Shown: positions 49,942 to 59,521, numbered from the stretch's first letter. The stretch: 64,000 nucleotides of DNA from Rikenella sp031549665 (GCA_031549665.1 JAVBPJ010000001.1:124001-188000), one strand, 5' to 3'. Numbers and translations are program-made. The notes: a model not told the origin generated them from the sequence alone.

Positions 49942-50319
49942 TTATCCGATGTGTTTTTCGTATTGTTCGGCGGTCAGCAACCCTTCGAGTTGGGCGGGGT
50001 CGCTCATTTTGATTTTGATCATCCATCCTGCGCCGTAGGGGTCCTGGTTGACGGTTTCGGGCGCGTTTTCGAGGGCTTCGTTGAATTCGACCACCTCGCC
50101 GGCGACGGGCAAGAAGGCGTCCGAAACGGTTTTAACGGCCTCGATGGTGCCGAAGGCTTCGTTTTGGCCGAGGGTCTCGCCGACGGTGGTTACGTCAACG
50201 AATACAATGTCGCCGAGCTGGCTTTGCGCGAAATCGGTGATGCCGATGTAGGCGATTTCGCCCTCGGCGCGGATCCATTCGTGATCCGTTGAATACTTGA
50301 GGTTTGCGGGGAAATTCAT
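49942..50319 (-). CDS. gcvH: Glycine cleavage system H protein
   Basis: GcvH carries the lipoyl-bound aminomethyl group between the P, T and L proteins. 125 residues, with the biotinyl-lipoyl fold and the lipoyl Lys63 in IEAVKTVSD; other family parts are HEWIRAEGEIAYIGITDFAQ and GDIVFVD. The ATG at 50319 is supported by the promoter upstream; the longer open frame runs back over the tRNA and is not coding. Confidence 0.95.
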   Translation of the reverse strand: MNFPANLKYSTDHEWIRAEGEIAYIGITDFAQSQLGDIVFVDVTTVGETLGQNEAFGTIEAVKTVSDAFLPVAGEVVEFNEALENAPETVNQDPYGAGWMIKIKMSDPAQLEGLLTAEQYEKHIG

Positions 50320-50369
50320 GGGAGTTCTATCGGGTTGGTTATTGGTTAATGGCAACGAAAAACAGACCC

Positions 50370-50399
50370 CAAAGGTACACTTTTTTTCGCCCCCTCCAA
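50370..50399 (-). promoter_or_regulatory. Promoter of gcvH-mdh
   Basis: On the minus strand TTG (50397-50399), a 19-nt spacer and an exact TACCTTTG (50370-50377). Confidence 0.7.
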
Positions 50400-50524
50400 A
50401 GGAATTGTTAGCGGAATAACAACATAAAGAGGTCTTCTTTTTACCCTTTTCCGGAAGAGCGGAAAAGCCCGCGTCCTGCGCCTGCAATTTTCCGGAATCG
50501 TCGGCCTTCGATCGGCTCGGGCAT

Positions 50525-50552
50525 AAAAAAAGCCGGAACTGCTGTTCCGGCT
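50525..50552 (-). terminator. Rho-independent terminator abutting tRNA-His
   Basis: On the minus strand AGCCGGAAC-AGCA-GTTCCGGCT with seven Ts. The stem begins with the final A of the encoded CCA, so no spacer separates tRNA and terminator. Confidence 0.85.
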
Positions 50553-50628
50553 GGGGTGGATGATCGGGATCGAACCGACGACCTTCGGAACCACAATCCG
50601 ACGCTCTAACCGACTGAGCTACATCCAC
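50552..50628 (-). tRNA. trnH: tRNA-His (GTG)
   Basis: Acceptor arms GTGGATG and CATCCAC pair, the D-arm is GCTCAGTCGGTTAGAGC, the anticodon stem TCGGA/TCCGA encloses the loop TTGTGGT with anticodon GTG, and the T-arm GTCGG-TTCGATC-CCGAT is complete. The discriminator C73 and an upstream G at -1 are the tRNA-His identity pair, and CCA is encoded. It is on the minus strand, with its own promoter and terminator. Confidence 0.96.
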
Positions 50629-50660
50629 CGTCTGGGCCAAACGCCTTGACGTTTGCGGGG

Positions 50661-50690
50661 CAAAAGTACAACAACTTTCCCAATTGCCAA
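50661..50690 (-). promoter_or_regulatory. Promoter of tRNA-His
   Basis: On the minus strand TTG (50688-50690), a 19-nt spacer and an exact TACTTTTG (50661-50668), about 32 nt before the tRNA. Confidence 0.65.
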
Positions 50691-50702
50691 AAAAGAAAAC
50701 GT

Positions 50703-50710
50703 TACATTTG
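50703..50710 (+). promoter_or_regulatory. -7 box of the permease operon
   Basis: Exact TACATTTG ending 9 nt before the ATG at 50720. TTG at 50684-50686 gives a 16-nt spacer. Divergent from the tRNA promoter. Confidence 0.45.
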
Positions 50711-50719
50711 CCCGTGCAT

Positions 50720-51952
50720 ATGCGAAAAATGAACCTGTCGTACTACATAGCCGCCCGGTTGGGCATCCGGGGGGACTCCTCGCGGGTGATGCTTCGGGTG
50801 GCGATGCTGGGGGTGAGCCTGAGCGTGGCGGTGATGCTGGTTTCGCTGGGCGTGGTGGGCGGTTTTCGCGGGGTGATCGCCGAAAAGATACGGGGCTTCG
50901 CCGCCGACATGCAAATTACGGCCTGGGCGGCATCCGACCGCGAGACGGACGCCATTACGTACGATACGCTGCTGGCATCCCGTGTCGGGCAACTGCCCGA
51001 GGTGGCCTCGATTCAGCGCATTGCCCTGAAAACGGGGGTGATCCGCGGCGACAGCTCCATCCAGGGGATACAACTTAAAGGGGTGGGGGCCGAGGCCGAC
51101 CTGCGCTTTTTCGAATCCATGCTGGTCGGGGGGGCGCTGCCCCGGTTCAACGATACGCTCCGCAGCCGCGAGGCCCTGCTGTCGCAGCAGCTTTGCGCCC
51201 GTTTCGGGTTGCAGCCCGGCGACCGTTTCGAACTGCTGTTTGTGGGCGACGACCACGAGCCGCGCCGCGAACGGCTGCGCGTGGCGGGCATCTACCGCAG
51301 CGGCCTCGAAGAGTTCGACCAGAACCTTGTGATCGGCGATCTGGGAGTGGTGCAACGCCTCAACGGATGGAGCCGCGAACAGATCGGCGGGTACGAGATC
51401 CGCCTGCACGACCCGCGCCGGGCCGACCTTGCGGCGAACCGGATACGGCCCCTGTTCGCCGATCAACAGCAGCACCTGCGCCTGCAAACCGCGCGGGAAC
51501 AATACGCCCAACTGTTCGACTGGCTGGCCGTGCTGGGAACCAACAGCACCATCATCATCGTGATCATGCTGGTGGTGGCGCTGGTAAACATGGTGGCCGG
51601 CCTGCTGGTCATTGTGCTGGAACAGACCCGCACCATCGGCCTGTTCAAGGCCTTGGGAATGCCCAACGGAATGATGCAGCGGATTTTTATCTTCCGCTCC
51701 ATGTCGATCACGGCCTGGGGGATGTTGTGGGGCAACCTGGCGGGACTGGGACTCTGCCTGCTCCAGCAACGTTTTCATCTGCTGCGGCTCGACCCGTCGG
51801 AATACCTGATTGCCGAGGTGCCGATCCGGCTGGACTGGATCGAGGTGGCGGCGCTCAATATAGGTCTGTTTATTGTGGTTACGCTGGCCATGAGCCTGCC
51901 CACGCTGATTATTTCGCGCATCACCCCCGATCAATCCCTCCGTTACCAATGA
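50720..51952 (+). CDS. ABC-type lipoprotein-release/FtsX-family permease (LolC/E-like)
   Basis: A 410-residue MacB/FtsX-type membrane protein: one N-terminal helix (VAMLGVSLSVAVMLVSLGVVGGF), a ~220-residue extracytoplasmic domain, then three helices (IIIVIMLVVALVNMVAGLLVIVLEQ, the TRTIGLFKALGM loop that couples to the ATPase, and MSITAWGMLWGNLAGL...VAALNIGLFIVVTLAMSL). The order fits LolC/LolE, which pull lipoproteins from the inner membrane. No ATPase gene is adjacent; in Bacteroidota it is often elsewhere. It opens a tight operon. Confidence 0.8.
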   Translation: MRKMNLSYYIAARLGIRGDSSRVMLRVAMLGVSLSVAVMLVSLGVVGGFRGVIAEKIRGFAADMQITAWAASDRETDAITYDTLLASRVGQLPEVASIQRIALKTGVIRGDSSIQGIQLKGVGAEADLRFFESMLVGGALPRFNDTLRSREALLSQQLCARFGLQPGDRFELLFVGDDHEPRRERLRVAGIYRSGLEEFDQNLVIGDLGVVQRLNGWSREQIGGYEIRLHDPRRADLAANRIRPLFADQQQHLRLQTAREQYAQLFDWLAVLGTNSTIIIVIMLVVALVNMVAGLLVIVLEQTRTIGLFKALGMPNGMMQRIFIFRSMSITAWGMLWGNLAGLGLCLLQQRFHLLRLDPSEYLIAEVPIRLDWIEVAALNIGLFIVVTLAMSLPTLIISRITPDQSLRYQ

Positions 51953-52662
51953 TTACGCCCCGGCCCGAGACCACAATCCCCAAAACCGAACAGGTGCGCG
52001 CCATGTTCGACGGCATCGCGCCCCGGTACGACCTGCTGAACCACCTGTTGTCGCTCGGCGTCGACCGGTGCTGGCGCAGGCGGCTGGTGCGGTCGGTGCA
52101 GCGGCGGCAGCCCGCCCGCCTGCTCGACGTGGCCACCGGCACGGGCGACCTGGCCCTGGCCCTCGCCCGGGCATTGCCCCGAATATCGATCACGGGGACC
52201 GATCTTTCGGCGGGCATGCTGGCCGTGGCCCGTACCAAAGCGGGCAAGGCGGGGATCGACCTCCCCTGGGTCGAGGCCGACGTGATGGCGTTGCCCTTCC
52301 CCGACGACTCGTTCGAGGCGGTAACGGCCGCCTTTGGGGTACGCAATTTCGAAGACCTGTCGGGCGGACTGGAACAAATGCGGCGGGTGATGACCCCCGG
52401 CGGCGGGTTGTGGATCCTGGAATTCTCCACCCCGCACGGGCCGTGGGGCGCCCTGTTCCGCCTTTACTTCCACCGCGTGTTGCCGCTGGTGGGCCGTCTG
52501 GTGTCGCGCGACCCGAGGGCCTATCGCTACCTGCCCGAATCGGTCGAAGCCTTTCCCGACGGAGAAAAATTCCTATCTTTGTTGCACCGGGCCGGATTTC
52601 AACAGCCTAAACAACAACGCATCATGGGCGGAGTCGCCACCCTGTATACCGCATCCAAATGA
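51949..52662 (+). CDS. menG: Demethylmenaquinone methyltransferase UbiE/MenG
   Basis: A 237-residue class I SAM methyltransferase. Motif I is LLDVATGTGDLALALA, the UbiE signature segments are YDLLNHLLSLGVDRCWRRR and AFGVRNFEDLSGGL. It carries out the last step of menaquinone synthesis. Starts in ATGA overlap with the permease stop; the large in-frame extension upstream is antisense-like readthrough of the permease gene. Confidence 0.92.
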   Translation: MITPRPETTIPKTEQVRAMFDGIAPRYDLLNHLLSLGVDRCWRRRLVRSVQRRQPARLLDVATGTGDLALALARALPRISITGTDLSAGMLAVARTKAGKAGIDLPWVEADVMALPFPDDSFEAVTAAFGVRNFEDLSGGLEQMRRVMTPGGGLWILEFSTPHGPWGALFRLYFHRVLPLVGRLVSRDPRAYRYLPESVEAFPDGEKFLSLLHRAGFQQPKQQRIMGGVATLYTASK

Positions 52663-53177
52663 TTCGAAAAATACTTCTGTTCTGCTTTTTATGGATCGGC
52701 CTGGGGAGTGCGGTCGTTCGGGCGCAGGATCCCGTGGGCAACTACATCTCCGGACTGGGCATGCCCGATGCAGCCGGAGGAGCGCGTGTCTCGGTGCAGA
52801 ACGATCCCTCGGTTTCGGCGGCCCTGAAGGGCGCGGCTGTTCCGGCCAAGGTGCCGGGCTATCGGGTGTGCCTATTCTCGGACATCAGCCAGTCGGCCCG
52901 CGCTTCGGCCACGGCCACCAAAGCCCGTTTCGAAGAACTTTTCGGCGGCCTGTCGGCGGCCATTGTCTACAATAGTCCTGCTTTCAAAGTGATCGTGGGC
53001 GACTGCCTGAACCTGACCGAAGCCACCATGCTGTGGGGACGGGTGAAGGAGGCCTTCCCGCAGGCGACCATCGTGCGGGAGTCGATACCCGTCGAAACTT
53101 TTGCCGGCCCGGCCTCGGCCCCCGCCTCGCAAAACTCCACGACCCTGGTGCCGCAATCGCCCGAAAATCTCCAGTAA
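52659..53177 (+). CDS. Exported SPOR-like domain protein
   Basis: A 172-residue protein with a signal peptide (cut near VRA-QD) and a C-terminal domain from ~68 to 150 with the SPOR pattern: VPGYRVCLFSDISQSARASATATKARF, then SPAFKVIVGDCLNLTEATML and a final helix AFPQATIV. SPOR domains bind naked glycan strands in septal peptidoglycan. Here the fold assignment rests on this pattern only. ATGA overlap with menG, so it is translated together with it; a cell-envelope role is plausible. Confidence 0.65.
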   Translation: MIRKILLFCFLWIGLGSAVVRAQDPVGNYISGLGMPDAAGGARVSVQNDPSVSAALKGAAVPAKVPGYRVCLFSDISQSARASATATKARFEELFGGLSAAIVYNSPAFKVIVGDCLNLTEATMLWGRVKEAFPQATIVRESIPVETFAGPASAPASQNSTTLVPQSPENLQ

Positions 53178-53180
53178 CCA

Positions 53181-53900
53181 ATGAACCTGAAAGGGGTGTG
53201 GCAGCGGTTGCTGGGACTTTGCTTCCCCCGTCTGTGTCCGCTGTGCGGGCAGTCGTTGCTCGATGCCGAAACGGCGCTTTGCATCCCCTGTCAATGGAAC
53301 CTGCCGCTGACGGGTAGCTGGACGGGCGACCGCAACGAAATCTCGGAACAGCTGTGGGGACGTTTCCCCTTTCGGAGCGCCGCCGCGCTGCTCTATTTCG
53401 AGCGCGAGAGTGCCTCCCGCCGCCTGATCCATCAACTTAAATACGCCGCACGGCGCGACCTGGCCCGTTCGCTGGGCGAGTTGCTGGGGCGCGAGTTGGC
53501 CGCCTCGCCTTGTTTCGAGGGGGTCGAGCTGCTGCTCCCCGTGCCGCTGCACTGGAGCCGCCGGATCGGCCGGGGCTACAACCAGGCCGAAGAGATTTGC
53601 CGGGGAATGGCCCGCGTGATGAATCTTCCGGTTGAAACCGGCGCCCTGAGGCGCATTCGCCGCACCCCGACCCAAACCCGCCGCGGAGGACGGCTCCGGC
53701 GGTGGGAAAACGTACAGGGAGCCTTTCGGCTGCGCCGCCCCGGGCGGGTCGAGGGCCGCCGGATGCTGTTGGTGGACGATGTGCTGACCACCGGAGCCAC
53801 CCTCGAAGCGGTGGCTGCAGCGATTCTGGTCCGGTTGCCCGAGGCGCAGCTCGACGTGGCGACCCTGGCCATGGTCCGACCGCCCACCGCATCGAAGTGA
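53181..53900 (+). CDS. comF: ComF-family phosphoribosyltransferase-like protein
   Basis: 239 residues. The N-terminus has a zinc-ribbon CPLCG ... CIPC (residues ~19-37) and the C-terminal part has the phosphoribosyltransferase PRPP loop VDDVLTTGAT, with NQAEEICRG and LRRIRRTPTQT of the ComF family. ComF proteins are tied to uptake of transforming DNA in competent bacteria, but in Bacteroidota the role is unproven. Follows the SPOR gene by 3 nt. Confidence 0.85.
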   Translation: MNLKGVWQRLLGLCFPRLCPLCGQSLLDAETALCIPCQWNLPLTGSWTGDRNEISEQLWGRFPFRSAAALLYFERESASRRLIHQLKYAARRDLARSLGELLGRELAASPCFEGVELLLPVPLHWSRRIGRGYNQAEEICRGMARVMNLPVETGALRRIRRTPTQTRRGGRLRRWENVQGAFRLRRPGRVEGRRMLLVDDVLTTGATLEAVAAAILVRLPEAQLDVATLAMVRPPTASK

Positions 53901-54015
53901 TTTTTTTGAAGAAAAAAGGCCGTATGTGCGGCAAAACATTAAACTTTCAGGCGGTGGCGCCATCCAAAAGCAACGCCCGTCAAGGCATAAACTCCACCTT
54001 CTTCCTGCTTGTACC

Positions 54016-55128
54016 ATGAATTCCAAGAAAAGAATCCGTCTGATCCTGTGCATCGTAATCCCCGTTGTTGTGGTGGGGATTTACTTCGCGCAACGCCAAC
54101 TGTTTAAAAAAGAGTCGACCCTGCCTGCGGCGGCGGAGGCTCCGCGCGGCGAGCGGGGAGGAGGCGAACGGAGCGGCGGAGGCCGTGGCGGCGCCGTGAT
54201 CCCCGTAACCGTTTGGGTGGTGGCCCAGCAGGACGCCATCGACGGCATCCGGGCCGTGGGTACGCTGGTGGCGAATCAACAGATCGAAGTGGCCTCGGAG
54301 CTTTCGGGAAAACTCGACAACATCTACTTCCGCGAGGGGAGCTTTGTTCAAAAGGGGCAACTGCTGGCCCAGATCAACGACGACGACCTGCAGGCCCAAA
54401 TGCGCCGCTACGAATTTCAGAAAAAAACCCTGGGCGAACGGGTGGCCCGCCAACGCATTCTTTTTGAAAAAGAGGCTATCAGCCAGGAGGCCTACGACCA
54501 GGTGGCCACCGAATACAACGTGCTGCTGGCCGACATGGAACTCCTCAACGTGCGCATCCGCCGGGCGCAGATACGCGCCCCCTTTGCCGGCGTGGTCGGC
54601 TTCCGCCGGGTGGACCCCGGGAGCTACATCCAGGCCGGGACTCCCATCGTGCAACTGGTCGATAAAAAGACCCTGATCGTGGAGTTCTCCATTTCGGAAA
54701 AATACGCGGGCATGTCGCTGATCGGCCGCAAGGTCTACTTCACCGTGGCCGACGGCGACAAACAATACCCCGCCACCATCTACGGGATCGACTCCCGGCT
54801 GGACGACGCCACCAAGATGGTGGTTACCCGCGCCCAGTACAACAACAGCGACGGCCGCATGATGCCCGGGATGATCGCCCGGGTTACCCTGCCCACGTCG
54901 GAAGTTACGAAAATGCTCGTTGTGCCTACCGAGGCGGTGATCCCCAGCCTTGAAGGAAAAAGCGTGTGGGTGGTGCGCAACGGCGCTCCCGTGTCGACGA
55001 TGATCGAGACCGGAACCCGCGACGAACGGTCGGTGGAAGTACTCAAAGGCCTCCAGGCGGGCGACTCGGTGATCGTTACCGGCCTGATGCAGCTGCGCGA
55101 CGGGGCCCGTATCCGCGTAACCAACTAA
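54016..55128 (+). CDS. RND efflux periplasmic adaptor (membrane-fusion protein)
   Basis: A 370-residue adaptor with an N-terminal membrane anchor (IRLILCIVIPVVVVGIYFA), a Gly/Arg-rich linker, the lipoyl-like half-motifs around a helical hairpin (residues ~95-170: VASELSGKLDNIYFREGSFVQKGQLLAQIND and RAPFAGVVGFRRVDPGSY), and beta-barrel and membrane-proximal domains. It connects the RND permease to the outer-membrane channel encoded next. The ATG at 54016 gives the anchor; the longer frame upstream has no support. Confidence 0.93.
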   Translation: MNSKKRIRLILCIVIPVVVVGIYFAQRQLFKKESTLPAAAEAPRGERGGGERSGGGRGGAVIPVTVWVVAQQDAIDGIRAVGTLVANQQIEVASELSGKLDNIYFREGSFVQKGQLLAQINDDDLQAQMRRYEFQKKTLGERVARQRILFEKEAISQEAYDQVATEYNVLLADMELLNVRIRRAQIRAPFAGVVGFRRVDPGSYIQAGTPIVQLVDKKTLIVEFSISEKYAGMSLIGRKVYFTVADGDKQYPATIYGIDSRLDDATKMVVTRAQYNNSDGRMMPGMIARVTLPTSEVTKMLVVPTEAVIPSLEGKSVWVVRNGAPVSTMIETGTRDERSVEVLKGLQAGDSVIVTGLMQLRDGARIRVTN

Positions 55129-55141
55129 ACTGCCCGATCTG

Positions 55142-58100
55142 ATGAGCATTTCGACCACCAGCATCAACCGCCCCGTACTGGCCACCGTGCTGAACGTGCT
55201 GATTATGATTATCGGCGCGATCGGCTTTTCTTACCTCGGCGTGCGGGATTACCCCTCGGTGGATAATCCCGTGATTTCGGTTTCGACCTCCTTCCCCGGA
55301 GCCAACTCGGACGTGATCGAAACGCAGATCACCGAACCGTTGGAAGCGGCCGTGAACGGGATCCCCGGCATTCGCTCCATCTCCAGCACCTCGCGCGACG
55401 GGGGAAGTTCGATCCGGGTGGAGTTCAACCTCGAAGTCGACCTGGAGACCGCCGCCAACGACGTGCGCAACAAGGTGTCGGGCGCCCAACGCCGCCTGCC
55501 GCAGGATGTCGACCCCCCCGTAGTTACCAAATCCGACGCCGACGCCAACCCCATCTACTCGGTAACGGTACAAAGCGAAACCATGTCGCTGATCGAGCTG
55601 AGCTACTACGCCGACGTGAACATCAAGGAACGCCTGCAAACCATTTCGGGCGTGAGCGCCGTGGACACCTGGGGGCTGAAGCGCTATTCGGTGCGGCTGA
55701 AAATGGATCCCGAACTGTTGGCCGCTTACGGGCTTACGCCGTTGGATATCCGTTCGGCGGTCAGCAGCCAGAACGTCGAACTGCCCTCGGGCCGGATCGA
55801 GGGGGACAATACCGAATTGACCGTGCGTACGCTGGGACGGCTGCGTACCATCGACGACTTCAACGACCTGATTATCCGCCGCGACGGAGTCCGCGTGGTG
55901 CGTTTCAAGGATATTGGCGAAGCCACCATCGACGCCGAAGACGTCCGCTCGGCCATGCGCCGCAATGGCGTTCCGATGGTTGCCTGCGTGCTGGTGCCGC
56001 AACCCGGGGCCAACTACATCGACATCGTAGACCGGGCCTATGCCGTGGTGGAGCAGCTCAGGACGGAGCTTCCGGCCGAAATCGAACTCGGCTCGTCGAT
56101 GGACTCGACCATCTTCATCCGCGACTCGATCGCCGAAGTGCAGGAGACCATCCTGGTGGCTTTCTGCCTGGTGATCCTGATCATCTTCCTGTTCCTGCGC
56201 AACTGGCGTACCACGCTGATCCACGTACTGGAGATCCCCGTGTCGCTGGTGGGGGCGTTCTTCATTATGTACCTGGCCGGATTTACCATCAACATCCTTA
56301 CCCTGCTGGCCATTGTGCTGGCCATCGGGCTGGTGGTGGACGACGCCATTGTGGTGATGGAAAACATCTATTCCAAGGTGGAGCGGGGCATGTCGCCCCG
56401 AAAGGCGTCGATTGCCGGGGCGAACGAAATTTTCTTTGCGGTGATCGTAACCACCGTTACGCTGGTGGCCGTGTTCTTCCCGATCGTCTTCCTGCAGGGG
56501 ATTACCGGTCGCCTGTTCCGCGAGTTTGCTGTGGTGATTGCCGGCGCGGTGGCCATTTCGGCCTTTGTGGCGCTGACCTTTACCCCGATGCTCTCGTCGA
56601 AACTGCTGACCAAAAACGCCACCGAAAATCGCCTTTACCGTTGGAGCGAACCTTTCTTCGTGTGGCTTAACGGATGGTATCGCCGGGGACTGGACGCCTT
56701 TTTGCGCCGCCGCTGGCTGGCCATCGTCATTTTGCTGGCCTCGGTGGGATTGATCGGCACCCTTTGGACCGCGCTTCCCTCCGAAATGGCCCCGCTCGAA
56801 GACCGCTCGCAGTTGCGCATCTCGTCCACGGCTACCGAGGGGACCTCGTTCAGCTACATGAATCGCTACATGCTTGAGCTAAGCCACCTGGTAGACAGTC
56901 TGGTACCCGAAAAAGAGAGCTCGCTCGAAATGGTGGGGCGGGGCGGTACCAACGGGGGCAACATCACTCTGATGCTGGTGGATGCCGACAAGCGCAAGCG
57001 CACCCAGCAGGAGATCGCCGACGACCTGGGCAAAGCCGTGTCGCAGCTCACCGGAGCGCGCACCTACGTTACCCAGCAACAAACCTTTGGCGGAGGCCGG
57101 GGCGGCGGACTCCCCGTGCAGTACGTCGTTCAGGCGCCCACGCTGCAAGACCTCAAAGAGGTGCTGCCCGCCTTTATGGCCGAGGTGGCGCAGGATCCCG
57201 CCTTTGCGGCTTCGGACCTGAACCTGAAATTCACCAAACCCGAGGTAACCGTGAGCATCGACCGCGACAAGGCCACCATCCTCGGCGTATCGGTGCAGAA
57301 CATTGCCCAAACCCTGCAACTGACCATGAGCGAACAGCGCATCGGCTACTACGTGATGGGGGGCAAACAGTACCAGATACTGAGCCAGATCGACCGCTCG
57401 TCGCGCAACAAACCCAGCGACCTGGCCAACGTGTACGTACGGGGCGACAAGGGACAACTCATTCCGCTCGACAACCTGGTTACGCTTTCCGAAAGTTCGA
57501 TGCCGCCGCAACTCTACCGCTACGACCGCTTTGTGTCGGCCACCGTTTCGGCCGGGCTGGCCAAGGGGTACACCATCGGGCAGGGGATCGAACACATGGA
57601 CCGGATCAAGGAACAGGTGCTGGACGCCCGTTTCAAAACCACCCTGTCGGGAGCCTCGAAAGACTTTGTGGAGAGTACCTCCAGCCTGCTGTTCGCTTTC
57701 CTGCTGGCCCTGGTGCTGATCTACCTGGTGCTGGCGGCCCAGTTCGAAAGCTTCCTCGATCCGCTGGTCATCATGCTCACCGTTCCGCTGGCCCTGATCG
57801 GGTCGCTCCTGGTGCTGTGGCTGGGCGGGCAAACCATGAACATTTTCAGCCAGATCGGGATCATCATGTTGATCGGGCTGGTGTCGAAAAACGGAATTTT
57901 GATCGTGGAGTTCGCCAACCAGCGCAAACAGGAGGGACTGAGCAAGGACGAAGCGATCCGCGAGGCCTCGGTGGCCCGTTTCCGCCCCATTCTGATGACC
58001 TCGCTCTCCACCATCCTCGGCGCCCTCCCGATGGCCCTGGCCACCGGAGCCGGCTCGGAAAGCCGCGTGTCGATGGGGGTGGCCGTGGTGGGCGGGTTGC

Positions 58101-58195
58101 TCTTCTCGACCCTGCTGACCCTGTTTGTCATACCGGCCATCTACTCCTACCTGTCGTCGAACCGTTCCCGGATTAAAAAAGAGGAAGAAGCATGA
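55142..58195 (+). CDS. RND-family multidrug efflux permease (HAE1/AcrB-like)
   Basis: A 1017-residue inner-membrane transporter driven by protons. The proton-relay pair is in the fourth helix (LAIGLVVDDAIVVMENI, the paired Asp), and the large periplasmic loops lie at ~40-330 and ~560-860. Motifs GVRDYPSVDNP and TEPLEAAVNGIPGI at the N-terminus are those of the HAE1 group. Downstream of its adaptor by 13 nt, and its end overlaps the outer-membrane gene start by 4 nt. Confidence 0.95.
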   Translation: MSISTTSINRPVLATVLNVLIMIIGAIGFSYLGVRDYPSVDNPVISVSTSFPGANSDVIETQITEPLEAAVNGIPGIRSISSTSRDGGSSIRVEFNLEVDLETAANDVRNKVSGAQRRLPQDVDPPVVTKSDADANPIYSVTVQSETMSLIELSYYADVNIKERLQTISGVSAVDTWGLKRYSVRLKMDPELLAAYGLTPLDIRSAVSSQNVELPSGRIEGDNTELTVRTLGRLRTIDDFNDLIIRRDGVRVVRFKDIGEATIDAEDVRSAMRRNGVPMVACVLVPQPGANYIDIVDRAYAVVEQLRTELPAEIELGSSMDSTIFIRDSIAEVQETILVAFCLVILIIFLFLRNWRTTLIHVLEIPVSLVGAFFIMYLAGFTINILTLLAIVLAIGLVVDDAIVVMENIYSKVERGMSPRKASIAGANEIFFAVIVTTVTLVAVFFPIVFLQGITGRLFREFAVVIAGAVAISAFVALTFTPMLSSKLLTKNATENRLYRWSEPFFVWLNGWYRRGLDAFLRRRWLAIVILLASVGLIGTLWTALPSEMAPLEDRSQLRISSTATEGTSFSYMNRYMLELSHLVDSLVPEKESSLEMVGRGGTNGGNITLMLVDADKRKRTQQEIADDLGKAVSQLTGARTYVTQQQTFGGGRGGGLPVQYVVQAPTLQDLKEVLPAFMAEVAQDPAFAASDLNLKFTKPEVTVSIDRDKATILGVSVQNIAQTLQLTMSEQRIGYYVMGGKQYQILSQIDRSSRNKPSDLANVYVRGDKGQLIPLDNLVTLSESSMPPQLYRYDRFVSATVSAGLAKGYTIGQGIEHMDRIKEQVLDARFKTTLSGASKDFVESTSSLLFAFLLALVLIYLVLAAQFESFLDPLVIMLTVPLALIGSLLVLWLGGQTMNIFSQIGIIMLIGLVSKNGILIVEFANQRKQEGLSKDEAIREASVARFRPILMTSLSTILGALPMALATGAGSESRVSMGVAVVGGLLFSTLLTLFVIPAIYSYLSSNRSRIKKEEEA

Positions 58196-59463
58196 AAAAA
58201 GCAATGATTCTCGGGGTCCTCGCCCTGGCCACAGGCGGCGCCGCCGTGGCGCAACCCGCCCAGCGGATGACCCTCGAAGAGTGCCTGTTGCAGACCTATC
58301 AGGCCAACTACGGGTTGCAAAGCGCCACCCTGCGCACCGAGCAAGCCCGGAACAACGTAACCATCGCCCCCTTCTCGCCCGGGGTGAGCGCAACGGCGCG
58401 GCAAAACCAAAGCGCCGTGGGCGAAGAGGTAACCAATACGGCGGGGGCGAGCGTCAACCTCTCGTGGCGGATTTTCGACGGCCTGGGCATGTTCGCCACC
58501 CACGGCCTGCAAAAAGAACGGCTTAACGTCAGCGAATTGCAACTGCACCAGGACGTGTTGACCCTCACCAGCGAAGTGATGGGGCAGTACTACCTGCTGG
58601 TGTCGCTCCGCACGCGGGTCGACGCGGCGCGGGAGTTGATGGAGCTTTCGCACGAACGCAATAAAATCACCCTGCTCAAGTACGACCAGCGTTCGGCCTC
58701 GGGACTCGAAGTGGCCCTCTCCAAAACCGACCTGAACGCCGACAGTTCGAACCTGGTCAAACAGCAGGAAGCCTTGCGGGTGGCCTACGTAACGATGAAC
58801 CAACTGATGAACCGTCCGCTCGAACAGATCGACTACGTGCGCGACTCGATTTGGATGGGGCCCACCCTGGAGCTTCCCTGGCTCGAAACGCAGGCCAGGC
58901 AGAAAAATCCCTCGATCCTGCTGGCCGAGGCGGGAGTCCGGATCTCGGAACTCGAACTCAAGCAGGCCCGGGCCGGGCGCTATCCCACCCTCGATTTCGG
59001 GGCCGGCTACGCCTACAACCTCACCGACGCCCCCAACCGCACGGGAACCTTCAGCAACAGCGACGGGCCCAACTGGGGGTTCACCCTCGGAGTGCCCATC
59101 TTCAACGGACTGGAAACCAACCGCAGGGTGCGTAACGCCAAGCTGGAACAGGTCATCGGCCAAACGTCGCGGTCGGAGGCTGAACTTACCGTACTCAGCC
59201 AGCTCGAAAAACTGTATGTCAACTACCGGAACAACCTGCAACTGATCGGTTTTGAAACCGAAAACGCCAATGCCGCCCGCTGGAACCTCGAACTGGCGAT
59301 GGAACGCTACCGGCTGGGCGAACTTTCGGGGATCGATTTCCGCACCATCCAGTTGCAATACCTTTCGGCCATGGACCGGAAAATCAGCGTGATCTATCAG
59401 GCCAAACTCTCGGAAGTGGCCCTGCTGGCCCTGGCCGGAGAGCTGCTCGAAGACTCCCTGTAA
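58192..59463 (+). CDS. TolC-family outer-membrane efflux channel
   Basis: A 423-residue protein with a signal peptide (cut near VAQ-PA) and two repeats of the outer-membrane factor family, e.g. MTLEECLLQTYQANYGLQSA at the start and GAGYAYNLTDAP...GPNWGFTLGVPIFNGLETNRRVRNA later. It forms the exit duct of the tripartite pump encoded with it. The start overlaps the RND stop (ATGA), and a strong terminator ends the operon. Confidence 0.93.
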   Translation: MKKAMILGVLALATGGAAVAQPAQRMTLEECLLQTYQANYGLQSATLRTEQARNNVTIAPFSPGVSATARQNQSAVGEEVTNTAGASVNLSWRIFDGLGMFATHGLQKERLNVSELQLHQDVLTLTSEVMGQYYLLVSLRTRVDAARELMELSHERNKITLLKYDQRSASGLEVALSKTDLNADSSNLVKQQEALRVAYVTMNQLMNRPLEQIDYVRDSIWMGPTLELPWLETQARQKNPSILLAEAGVRISELELKQARAGRYPTLDFGAGYAYNLTDAPNRTGTFSNSDGPNWGFTLGVPIFNGLETNRRVRNAKLEQVIGQTSRSEAELTVLSQLEKLYVNYRNNLQLIGFETENANAARWNLELAMERYRLGELSGIDFRTIQLQYLSAMDRKISVIYQAKLSEVALLALAGELLEDSL

Positions 59464-59485
59464 CACCCTCCGCGGAAAGACAGTG

Positions 59486-59521
59486 CCGGCGGCGGGGAAA
59501 TCTCCCGCCGCCGGTTTTTTC
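59486..59521 (+). terminator. Rho-independent terminator of the efflux operon
   Basis: CCGGCGGCGGG (59486-59496) pairs exactly with 59504-59514, followed by six Ts. Confidence 0.85.

Noticed and set aside
52574..52581. TATCTTTG inside menG as a promoter of the SPOR/comF genes
   Set aside because: There is no -33 TTG and the genes overlap by ATGA, so one transcript is the simpler reading.
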